Source of the DNA: Thermomucor indicae-seudaticae
Lineage: Eukaryota > Mucoromycota > Mucoromycetes > Mucorales > Lichtheimiaceae
Length of the DNA stretch: 29,477 bases
Direction of reading: 5' to 3'
NCBI GenBank assembly: GCA_000787465.1
Contig: JSYX01000441.1
Location: 1-29,477, forward strand
Positions 21,230 to 29,477 of this stretch are shown piece by piece. Numbering within the stretch: the first letter of the stretch is position 1; each line of letters begins with the position of its first letter. The notes beneath the pieces are model-generated. The model worked only from the letters and a program-made list of their open reading frames with translations. It ran no database searches and was not told the DNA's origin. The translations under genes and the position numbers were made by a program.

Positions 21230-21416
21230 CTACACACTTTGTGAACCGTCGTATTCTTAAACCGTCCGTATCATCCACAAGAGCCTATTTATGAAGATAC
21301 TCATGCGGTCTGGAGATGTCCTCAACACTACACACTCTGTGAACAGTCCTGTTATTACGATGTCCATATCATCCACAAGAGTTCATCTGGGAAGATTCTC
21401 ATGCAAGTCCGGAAAT
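21230..21416. repeat. Two imperfect tandem copies, 98-bp period
   Basis: Copy A starts CTACACACT at 21230 and copy B repeats it at 21328. The block TATCATCCACAAGAG recurs at 21269 and 21367, confirming the 98-bp period, and the GAAGAT..CTCATGC block recurs near both ends. One frame is partly kept between copies (SSTR, L.R.SC), but copy A has a stop there. Confidence 0.7.
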
Positions 21417-21620
21417 GGTTGTTTCCCTTCCGCGCAAGACTTTTGAGCGGTGATACACTTACTCGCAAGACAGACAAAGAAGGTCTTAATGGGTGCAGTG
21501 GAAGCTGTCTCCAACGGCAAGGGTATTCTTTGCCAAGTTTATATATGGTAAGTTCTACTGAAACAAACTACTCATGACATGGTGAAAGGTTTTTCCCCTC
21601 TTCATTCTGGGGAGTGTGGG

Positions 21621-21728
21621 GCCGACTGTGGGCCTAATCGGCAGGGGTGGGTGGATGAGCGGCATCCTTTTTTTTTTTTTCAAAATTGAGCCCTGCCTGC
21701 GTCGGTAGTGGCTGCCCCTTCGGGGGCA
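21621..21728. ncRNA. Candidate structured RNA segment, GC-rich
   Basis: GCCGA/TCGGC (21621-21625 with 21638-21642), GGCAGGG/CCCTGCC (21640-21646 with 21691-21697) and TGCCCC-TTCG-GGGGCA (21713-21728, a cUUCGg-type tetraloop) form three perfect stems. A T13 run at 21668-21680 would terminate a plus-strand RNA polymerase III transcript. No known RNA family is recognised. It could equally be a 3'-UTR structure of the minus-strand gene ending at 21852. Confidence 0.3.
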
Positions 21729-21851
21729 TACAGGGTAAGTGACAATGATTGTTTGAAGTGACAAATGGACTGACCGTATTTTCTGATTGTATTTCTCTGC
21801 GCAAATTCTTTTGTATATTTTTCCGCAAATTTTGAAGAATAAACCTGTATG

Positions 21852-22388
21852 TCATCGAGTATGTAATATGAAAAGGTCGTCTATGTGGAACAGCGTATCG
21901 TCCTCCTCGTTGACAAGATTGTTGGCGAAACTCGTGACTCGCTCTTCAACGGGAGTCTCGTACTCTGGTGAGGACCTCCATGGCCATGGAACGGGTGGCT
22001 CCGGCATGCTACCGACCGTAAATTCGTCTCGCTTTCGGTAGTAGTTTGGCTTGGGGTGGTCAGGGCAAGTGGCGGGTCTTACGGTACCGTCGTCTGCGAC
22101 TGTACTAGTAGAATGCCAGGTGGGTATATCGACAGGTTTACTCTGCTTTATTGGGACAGCCGAGGAGATAGCGTTGCGTCGTCGACTTTGAATAATGAGA
22201 TCCTGTGATCCGAAAGAACGTCGTTGCCTCTCGGCTTGAAACTCGGGCTGCATTGCGAATTCGTCACTGTTGGATGTCTGTCGTATCAATGGCAGCATAA
22301 ACTTTTGTTCCTTCTTGAAACTTGCAGCAGTATGGCCAGGAAGGTCGAGCGGATGAATGAGCAGTTCTGCAGTATCAGGAGACGTCAT
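21852..22388 (-). CDS. Hypothetical protein, 178 aa, single exon
   Basis: An open frame from an ATG at 22388 with no recognised domain. It is hydrophilic and probably mostly disordered: Arg/Ser runs (ERQRRSFGSQDLIIQSRRRN), a Pro/Trp patch (MPEPPVPWPWRSSPEYE) and an acidic C-terminal segment (NEEDDTLFHIDDLF). No signal peptide or membrane helix. A 16-bp dyad lies 117-132 nt upstream of the start and a structured element lies beyond the stop. Coding status rests on length and composition only. Confidence 0.55.
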   Translation of the reverse strand: MTSPDTAELLIHPLDLPGHTAASFKKEQKFMLPLIRQTSNSDEFAMQPEFQAERQRRSFGSQDLIIQSRRRNAISSAVPIKQSKPVDIPTWHSTSTVADDGTVRPATCPDHPKPNYYRKRDEFTVGSMPEPPVPWPWRSSPEYETPVEERVTSFANNLVNEEDDTLFHIDDLFILHTR

Positions 22389-22744
22389 GGTTGATTCGGT
22401 GTCCTTACGATGAGAGCAATAGAAGGAAGGAAGGAAAGAAAGCGATCAATGCGTTTTAGGCCTTCTCGCAGCAGATATTCTTGACGATATGTCGTGTGGA
22501 CAGGACATGACCTGTCATGTAAGCTTTCCATTTTTAACCTTTCACTTCTTGCTCTGAAAATAGGGAAGGTTGCGGCAAACCTGTCCTATTGTGAGACAGG
22601 CTTCAAGCCAGTTTATCGCTCGTAACTAAACACTTATTCCCTATGAAGGAAAGGTCCATTGTCTAGACGCATCTAGCTAGATAATAATAATGTACTGTAT
22701 GTACTGTACATATGCCGGAGCTTTCCGTAATTTACGCTCATCCG
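22389..22744. other. Divergent promoter region with GGAA run and dyad
   Basis: A GGAA-type purine run lies at about 22421-22442 and a dyad ACATGAC-CT-GTCATGT at 22505-22520, between the minus-strand hypothetical gene and the plus-strand transposase-derived gene. No gene is seen. Confidence 0.6.
22505..22520. promoter_or_regulatory. 16-bp dyad in divergent promoter
   Basis: ACATGAC and GTCATGT are perfect inverted 7-mers separated by CT, placed between two divergent genes. A dimeric regulator site is possible; there is no direct evidence. Confidence 0.3.
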
Positions 22745-23875
22745 ATGTCAAGATTGACCAGACGAGAACGAAAACTGCGGTATACAAGCTCTCTGACGCG
22801 TGTCTTTTTTATTGGTAGGTCAAGCCTCTTTAATAAAGGAATTGTGGACATCCATACAGCAATTTTTCTTCCTGACTTCTAAAGGTCGAGATACATACAC
22901 GTACTTGTCAGAGCAGCTTCCTCTATCACGGGGCACGGTGTACCGCATCTTTCGTCATTTGTACGACTTTCCTTCTCAGCACTGCGTCTGGACGTGTGTT
23001 TGAACCTCAGAATAAACCCCTCTATTGAAGACCCGGCATCCACACCGTTAACTTGAGGTAATCAAATTTGCCAAGACATTTCTTTACGATGATCGAAGGT
23101 TGGGCAGTAACCAACGTGTGTTGCTCAAAGAGCGCGATCACTCCCACGATACCGCCAACTAAAGCATTTCAACAACGGCATTATGCTCAGCTCGCTGCAC
23201 AATCCCACATATGGGGAACTGATGGAGCGCATGCTGGTACGTATCTTTCTTTTACAAAAGGACTCAAGTGGAAAATAACCAAGACAATTCCTTGGTTAGA
23301 CGATCCTGCCATGCGTGTACGACCTTATCCCTCCACAGGCAACTTACACCTTGCGATATTTCCTCGACTTTTGGCAGCAGGCCACAGCTGCAGAACACAC
23401 AGCCGCATCACTAGAAGCCATGGAGGAGACTTTGCGCATGTACGTCAAATACTGTGCGATTTTCCAGGGCATGTTCAAGGTGAGTCAGCTCATTGTCGCT
23501 AGGAAATACGTATATAATCGGCGTTTAACACTGCAATGATCACGCAAAGTCTCGAATGGACTTCCCTAAGAACCACATGTTGGGGAAATACGTCCAGGAC
23601 ATTCGCCAGAAACGTGTCGTGGGAGCATACAGCACCCATCCGGAATTTGTCGCTCAGGTACTACTATACTCTTAAGCTGCAATGAGTAGGCTATCATGAA
23701 CTCTTACCGAGCGCTTTCATTCAAAAAGATGGCAAGATACATCGAGCGCAGGGATGCACTTTTTGACACTCCTCTTTCCCCCTTCTTTGCAGACTATGGC
23801 CAACCGCTACAACATACCCTGCGTTCGCCATTGCCTGGCAGGTTCACAGTCGGGTCAGCGGCCCCAATTGGATGA
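22745..23875 (+). CDS. Short spliced gene derived from a Plavaka/KDZ-like transposase
   Basis: Exons 22745-22814, 22885-22960, 23031-23057, 23131-23236, 23300-23479, 23550-23657, 23729-23875 join in phase into about 237 codons from ATG to TGA. Visible order: RRERKLRYTSSLTR, SRGTVYRIFRHL, LPRYRQLKHFNNGIMLSSLH, ELMERMLTILPCVYDLI, YTLRYFLDFWQQATAAEHTA, SLEAMEETLRMYVKYCAIF, DFPKNHMLGKYVQDIR, VVGAYST, MARYIERRDALFD. This matches the C-terminal part of fungal Plavaka/KDZ transposases from memory of their layout. The N-terminal catalytic half and the E-R-x-H block after VVGAYST are missing, so it should not transpose. The small exon 3 is inferred by phase. It may be a relic or a captured host gene. 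Confidence 0.5.
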
Positions 23876-24628
23876 GAGATTTTTGCAACTGGAATATCTC
23901 ATCCGGGTCTATTTGGATACTTTTTACGCCCGTAGCTATTCGTTTTTTTTTTTCATACTCACATATGTAGTTTCGTACCCAACTGTCATACTAGATTGTA
24001 CCGTTGAACCTAGTGATTTATCTCATCAGATGTGTCCTCTGTTCCATTGTGAAAATCTGTAAAGATGAAAATCACGGTAGGCCGGCTATGGCGGTCGTCA
24101 CTGGAAGCCTGGATGCGCATAAACAATAGATACAAGATTTGATCACATTGTAAAAGTTGCATACAGGAACGCGTAAGCTCATCGTTAACAGGGTTTAGCG
24201 CCATAGAGATCCACACTCATGAGCTCGCGTGGCTTGTGGAGAGCTTAAAGAATATGCGAACAAGCACTTTTCATTCCATTGTATATTTCGAACCTTTTCA
24301 GCGTTTCCTGCAACATCACCTCTCTTGGCAGAGTTAAATGCCCTGCTATGACTTTGTAATTCCAGGGCTCCGTTTTATGATCCGAGGCAAAGCCATCCCG
24401 AGCTTATACCATAAACACATAAAGTAAAAAGAGGTATATGAGGTCGCCATGCCGTCCATCATAACAAAAGTGCCTGCAGGAACACCTGCGCCAGATTAAA
24501 GGTCCGAAAAGCTTCTCGGGCAAACACACAACCCCCCTCCAATTCTTGGGCAGGCAAAAGTGCCGGTGCGCGGGCATCTTTACCGTTTCACTCGTGCTTC
24601 CCTCTTTTTTCCTTTTTACACTTGCATT
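23876..24628. other. Spacer upstream of the kinase gene
   Basis: This 750-nt stretch holds the kinase promoter, with a pyrimidine-rich run just before the ATG (24597-24625). I see no gene or repeat that can be supported. Confidence 0.6.
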
Positions 24629-27600
24629 ATGTTCAGGACGGAAACGAACCATTCCAACGTCACTGATCACTCGGAACCCTTTTCGCTTGGTGCTAATGGA
24701 AGCACCAGCACTCCGATATTGACCCTGAAACCCGAAGACCCAGCAGGAAATGCTCCAGGACGCCCTGATCCAATACTGGTGACACGCTCGTCTAGTAGTG
24801 GCCACGCGTTCCAGAAGCGTAACGGTGGCGATAGCCTCAAGCTCTCAACCACCTTGTCACACGAGGGTTCCATGCCAACCTCTCCCATTCCGTCGTCGTC
24901 GTCGACGAATCACGATGTCCATATTATCAACAACATTGACGATTTCGCCATCAAGGGACCTATTGGTACACAGTAAAAAAAAAAATGGGGCAGGTTCAAA
25001 GCGGGGTGGGGAGGGACCACGTTTTCTCAACATGCGCATGTATCAGGATATGGCTCGTCGGCGGTAGTGTATAGTGCCGTGTATCTGCCGCTTAATCTTC
25101 GTGTAGCACTGAAGATGATTGATTTGGACATGTTTGAGCGAAATCAAATAGACGAATTAAGGGTAAGCTGCCTCTTTTTTCCTTTCACATAGCGAGATGT
25201 TGGGGCTCAAGCTAAGATAACAATGCAGCGTGAGACTACTCTGATGGCTCTTTCCAAGCATCCCAATATACTGCGGGTCCTGGGTTCTTTTGTTCATGGA
25301 TCGAAGCTATACATTGTAACACCGTATCTAGCCGGCGGTAAGTGTAAAAATGCGGGCTGTCCTCCCCTACAAAGTGGGTTGATGATGTCATGGGCAGGTT
25401 CATGTTTGGATATTATGAAAACCAATTTCCGCGATGGATTGGATGAATTAAGCATTGCTACGATTTTGAAGCAAGCCCTGGAAGGATTAGCGTATTTGCA
25501 TAAGAACGGGCATATACATCGTGATGTCAAGGCTGGGAATTTATTGATGGATGAGGACGGCACAGTGTTGCTCGCGGATTTTGGCGTTTCAAGCTCTCTT
25601 ATGGATACCGGAGAGCGTGGTGTGCGAAGAACCTTTGTGGGAACGGTAAGCAAACCTTAATATCATTGTTATTCTTTCTTTGTATCTTATGATTATTACA
25701 AGCCGTGCTGGATGGCTCCAGAGGTCATGGAGCAAGCTGCCTATGACTACAAAGCAGATATCTGGAGTTTCGGTATCACAGCTATTGAATTAGCTACCGG
25801 TCATGCCCCGTTTGCCAAGCTCCCACCCTTGAAAGTAGGATTTGTTATTTAGGAAAAATAGAGTCTGTCATGTCAGGTTTACTAACGTGTACCCTTGCTA
25901 AACAGGTTCTTATGATGACCTTGTCTAGTGATCCACCCACGTTATCACGCGAGACAACCAAACATAAATACTCACGTGTATTCAAAGAAATGATTGATTT
26001 GTGCTTAAACAAGGATCCTTCTAAAAGGTTAGTCTATAGCGGTAACATACTACTTTTAGTGACCACAGTCAATGACGTATGCACATGTACTGGCGTAGGC
26101 CTACAGCAGAAAAATTGCTGCAACATCCATTTTTTAAGCAAGCTAAAAAGAAGGACTACCTCGTCAAGACTCTACTTACTGACTTGCCGCCCCTTGAAAG
26201 TCGTCCACATAAGAAGGTGCCACGGCGTCAAGTGTCGATTACAAAAACAGACGAGTGGGATTTCCAGGACGACGACGAAAGCCGCGAAGAGGAGAACGCA
26301 AACGAGGAAGAAGCTAATAATAATAGTCACACGAGTGATAACGACTGTGAACAACAACAACAGCAGCAGCAGCAGCAGCAGCAACAACCGCCGAAGCAAC
26401 CAAAAAAACATATATCCTTTGGCGACGTCGTTGTGAGGAACCCTCCTCAGCCCTATGCTGGATCTTCTCAAATTCAGAATGGTGAGCCAGCAGTTACACT
26501 CCCGAAAAAGTCACGATTTGTAGTGGAGGAGACGACTTCGCGCGATCCGCCCGAACAACTCTTTATGACACCTATTACTCGCCAAAACAGCGGGTTCTCC
26601 GATAGTCCGATGCTTGTGCCAGCTGACACAGAAGAGCAGGTGACTCCAAAGAAAAGGAGCTACTTGCCTTTGACTAACCGACGCTGAAAGCAGGCTTTCA
26701 GGAAAGGGAGGTTTAGTGTGAACCAGCTGATTAAGCAAAGCAGCGGCGACCATCCGTCTTCGTCTTCAGTAGAATCTACTTCTTCCGATAGACAGCTAGC
26801 TAAATCCTCTAGCCAGGATAACATTGGTATAGTTGCTTCGTTAGAAGCCGCATCATAGACATTATTTTGCTTATTGTAGTCTTTTTCACTAGCTGGTACA
26901 GACCGCAAATCACGCTTTGAAGTTCAACTTGGCGACCAAGCCATCGCTTCCCCACAGCTTTTGGCAACTGTGTCTTCGACATCGAGTAATAACTCTCCGG
27001 CATTGATCTATCCTATTCCCTTGTCACGAGAAAATTCAATATCCTCAACTGGGGCCCCGCTAACACGCGAGGGATCCGTACGGATTGCAAGACATCCTGC
27101 AGTAGATACGAAGGACGGGAATAAGGACGCAGAGCCAGTGGCAGGTGAATCGAGAAAAGTGGGTCGATTTGAACTTACAAGTGGATCATCCTCATCCGAT
27201 GCTACGCGCGCCACCCACAGTAATACGGAAAGACCAGATGGTAGGTATCATGACTCGTTTTGATAGCTCATTTCCTGGACAATCTACAGCGATATTCATG
27301 CCTTGATTAATATAACTTCTAGGTCTTCATCCTTATGAATCTCCCTGTTCTTCTTTATCAGCAGCTTCATCGGCTTCATCGTCGGTTTCACATGGTCAGC
27401 TATTCAGGTTTGGAGCTGACCCGGCCGCGTTGCCAACATTCCAGACCCACATGGAAGAGCTGCTCAAGGCCAACGAAGCTCAGAACCGGCTTTTACAAGA
27501 CTTATGGGGTATGGTGAGTGCATACAATGGTAAATCAGCGCCACGACCGCCTGTTGTGCAGCGTGTCTCTTCATCCGACAGCCAGGATAGTAGCCATACA

Positions 27601-27903
27601 AAGTAAGTAAAAGGATGAAGAATGTTAATGTTCGGTGACATATTCATGAAGAGTCCCATCCTATAGACAAGACGACCGATCGCATTCTAGCACAACTTTT
27701 GAGGAGTTAATGGTAACTTTGGTAGGTGTCCTGATAAGAATGCTGTGTTTTGTATACTAACCCCCGTTTTCGCCCTGGTGTAGGAAACGTTCGAGACACA
27801 GCTTCAGACCTCTATGCGCGAAAATATGGTTCTGCAGCGAGAAAATGAAGCTCTTCGCAAAGAGCTTGAACAGCTGCGTCAGAAAGGCAAGAATATCAAT
27901 TGA
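24629..27903 (+). CDS. STE20-type kinase of the SPAK/OSR1 (GCK-VI) group with RFxV motifs, 12 exons
   Basis: Exons: 24629-24965, 25047-25162, 25229-25337, 25398-25645, 25703-25834, 25906-26027, 26099-26639, 26694-26826, 26902-27240, 27323-27602, 27667-27721, 27784-27903, about 843 aa. Kinase domain, residues about 105-370: [11 protein letters not shown] loop, VALK lysine, [59 protein letters not shown]; these match SPAK/OSR1 closely, including the T-loop Thr. Next is the PF1-like tail [13 protein letters not shown] and EWDFQDDD (WDF at 408-410, like the MO25-binding WEF/WEW motif). A polyQ run follows, then RFVV (494), RFSV (541), RFEV (584) and RFEL (668), and a C-terminal coiled coil. No CCT/PF2 domain is seen. 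Intron 26640-26693, if kept, ends the protein at a TGA (26685). Confidence 0.92.
26350..26388. repeat. CAA/CAG run coding polyglutamine in the kinase
   Basis: Mixed CAA and CAG codons give 12 consecutive Gln after DNDCE, in the linker behind the PF1-like segment. The codon mixture suggests it is less slippage-prone than a pure CAG run. Confidence 0.8.
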
Positions 27904-28623
27904 TATATCCATTGCGTTCTCCTTCCTCATTTATATACCCCGCTCAATCGAGAACTTGAAAGAAGTTTTTCTCTAAATACAAAAAGTGGACGCATCTCCA
28001 TGTGATTTAGGCTGAAGAGGGTTTTACATACTGAAAACAAGAAGCACAGATAGACAGAGAGGAATGGATGTTTAGGACAGACCCACCAGGCCCAGTAGCC
28101 CAGTAATGCAGGACTGGGCAGGAACGGGAGGGGTGGACAGTCTGGACAGCACCAGTCCAACATCCCAAATCCCCCACTAGAATGGGGAATAGGGCCACAG
28201 CTCAGCGCCGAGCCTAGCCTGTTGACCCGAAGAGACATTTTTCTTATGTCATTCTGTAACTGCTTTTAAAATGCGGGAGAGAGAATTCAAATGCCTATGG
28301 CGAGAATTGTTTATTCGCATCGACAGTTCCCGCCCTACTCTGTCATCCAGTATTTCAAAAAAGTTATGCGGCCAGGAAACAATCCTGGATACTTTAACAA
28401 AAAAAAAGACAACGGGCTTGTCTGAGGGCAGGCTTATTACACAGAGATGAAGGTATTGAGCTAATATCAACTCGTGCATGCCAAAGCGTGTCGAAGGCAG
28501 TAAATCCGTGGCTTTAATGGAAGCCGGGCTAAACAAAAAAAGGACTTTCCGATGTCAAAGCTTTACCAAATGCAGAGAATCAGTTTCGACGGAACATGCG
28601 CTTGGATTTTATTGTTGTACCTG
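27904..28623. other. Convergent spacer with hairpin cluster
   Basis: This 720-nt stretch lies between the kinase stop and the stop of the right-end gene. It includes a GC-rich hairpin cluster at 28090-28187. The open frames inside (28249-28536 minus, 27927-28238 minus) lack recognisable protein character. Confidence 0.55.
28060..28242 (+). ncRNA. Candidate structured RNA, three hairpins and T-run
   Basis: GCCCAGT/ACTGGGC (28098-28104 with 28113-28119), TGGAC/GTCCA (28143-28147 with 28155-28159) and CCCCA/TGGGG (28172-28176 with 28183-28187) follow each other in a GC-rich island inside AT-rich spacer DNA, with a direct repeat GCCCAGTA twice at 28090-28105 and a T5 run at 28238-28242. No snRNA, SRP, RNase P or snoRNA signature is recognised. 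Strand and ends are guesses. Confidence 0.25.
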
Positions 28624-29477
28624 TTATCGCCGAGATTTCCGTCGACTCGACTTCCTCCGAGTGGCTGCAACCGCACTGCCTTCACTGCTGCTGCTGATCG
28701 GCGTATCATTCCGTTCATCCGAGCTATTGTCTTCTTCAGGCGAATCATTATAAGGGTAATAGTCACCGCCATCCGATGATGACTCTGCAGCAGCAAAGAA
28801 TTCAGCAAAAAATTCATGTTCAGCACGTTCCAAAACTGCACGATCTATTTCGCGTATGATCTTGTAACTCTCCTATTATTTCGACGCGTGCATTCGTTAT
28901 CGGCCGCATTGACAGCAGGGTTTCCAATCCAATCCGTACCTTGGTTTCGGTTCCATCTTTCCATAGCACAGTATAAGATACGTGGCCTGAATCCGACTGG
29001 GTCTTGTCGCGTATAGAACTTATGCCTCCATGCTGTTCAGCCTTTTTGCGAGCTTCTTCGGATATGCGCAAATCCTCTTCATCATCGTCGTCGTCCGAGA
29101 CAGGTATAATGCAAATGCGAGATGTCTGGGGGATCTCGATGCGCGGTGCAGTCGCCCAATGATCCGCAATGACCTATTGTAGCGGCTTGCTTGTAAACGA
29201 ATGCTTCACCATACCATCACCACCGCAGACGCCTGAAACTATTACCTTCCTTGATATCGTCGTATAGGTTACCGGATCTTGCTCGACTACCACCATTGCA
29301 GAACTGGGCTCGGGAATGTCGGCGCCGAGAAAAATTCCGGTAACGATCCCTCGCGCTGGACGAAAAGAGAGTCACAACAGGAGATCTTCTCCAACCCATA
29401 CTGGATTTTTTCGTAATATTTGCGCATGCTTGAAATACATTTTGCGTTAACTGGAAACCACAGTTTGCGTCACCCAG
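28624..29477 (-). CDS. Unknown protein, 3' part, runs off the window
   Basis: Minus-strand exons 28860-28624, 29173-28940, 29355-29246 join in phase, with a further upstream exon probably ending near 29403 and continuing beyond the window. Visible: GIFLGADIPEPSSAMVVVEQ, RICIIPVSDDDDDEEDLRI, an Ala/Lys-rich helix (SEEARKKAEQHGG), SYTVLWKDGTETKIIREIDR, AVLERAEHEFFAEFFAAAES, then an acidic Ser-rich tail ending in a basic RRKSSRRKSRR. I do not recognise the family. The acidic patch and basic end suggest a nuclear or RNA/chromatin-associated protein, which is inference only. It converges on the kinase gene. Confidence 0.65.

Noticed and set aside
24560..24628. Upstream extension of the kinase frame
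   Set aside because: It starts from GTG and lies in a pyrimidine-rich leader; the first ATG is at 24629.
28249..28536. Minus-strand 95-codon open frame in the convergent spacer
   Set aside because: No recognisable motif, AT-rich, no partner exons or promoter.

Overview
This window reads as nuclear DNA of an early-diverging, zygomycete-type fungus, most likely Mucoromycota (Mucorales-like). The evidence is compact genes with many 45-90 nt GT-AG introns and TATA boxes about 45-60 nt upstream of ATGs. The gene set also fits: a class II DAHP synthase, a snurportin with a recognisable cap-binding region, a SPAK/OSR1-type kinase and a transposase-derived gene. The lineage is an inference from gene content; no rRNA or tRNA is present to settle it. 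I rebuilt the exon models by hand from conserved protein motifs, splice sites and phase. Every model given closes in frame.

Layout, left to right: a cytochrome P450 (+, 10 exons) converges on an intronless uroporphyrinogen-III synthase (-), followed by the proteasome ubiquitin receptor RPN10 (-, 6 exons). Next is a 1.06-kb spacer with protein-like but broken frames, then class II DAHP synthase (+, 7 exons) with a GCN4-type TGACTCA box in its promoter. This converges on a 12-exon mitochondrial NT5DC-like HAD 5'-nucleotidase (-). The 1.5-kb divergent spacer after it holds a decayed minus-strand coding stretch interrupted by a 43-bp palindromic insertion with 8-bp target duplications (hAT-like). 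Then come an RGS domain fused to an AIFM2/FSP1-type flavoprotein (+, 8 exons), a 1.4-kb spacer with a strong hairpin, a secreted GDSL lipase/esterase (+, 8 exons), a small WD-like or Nup43-like single-exon gene (-), snurportin-1 (-, 7 exons) and adenylate kinase (-, 3 exons). A tandem duplication, a structured GC-rich segment and a hypothetical gene (-) follow. Last are a short spliced Plavaka/KDZ-like transposase-derived gene (+), a 12-exon SPAK/OSR1-type STE20 kinase (+), a hairpin-rich spacer and the 3' part of an unknown acidic/basic protein gene (-) running off the right edge.

The genes are mostly unrelated housekeeping functions (haem synthesis, shikimate pathway, proteasome, nucleotide balance, snRNP import) with no cluster logic. 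The most unusual points are: the kinase lacks a CCT domain but carries three RFxV motifs, which are the ligands of CCT domains, plus a WDF motif like the MO25-binding site; the RGS-flavoprotein fusion; 14-nt micro-exons that carry or immediately precede catalytic motifs; three GC-AG introns; and the micro hAT-like insertion.
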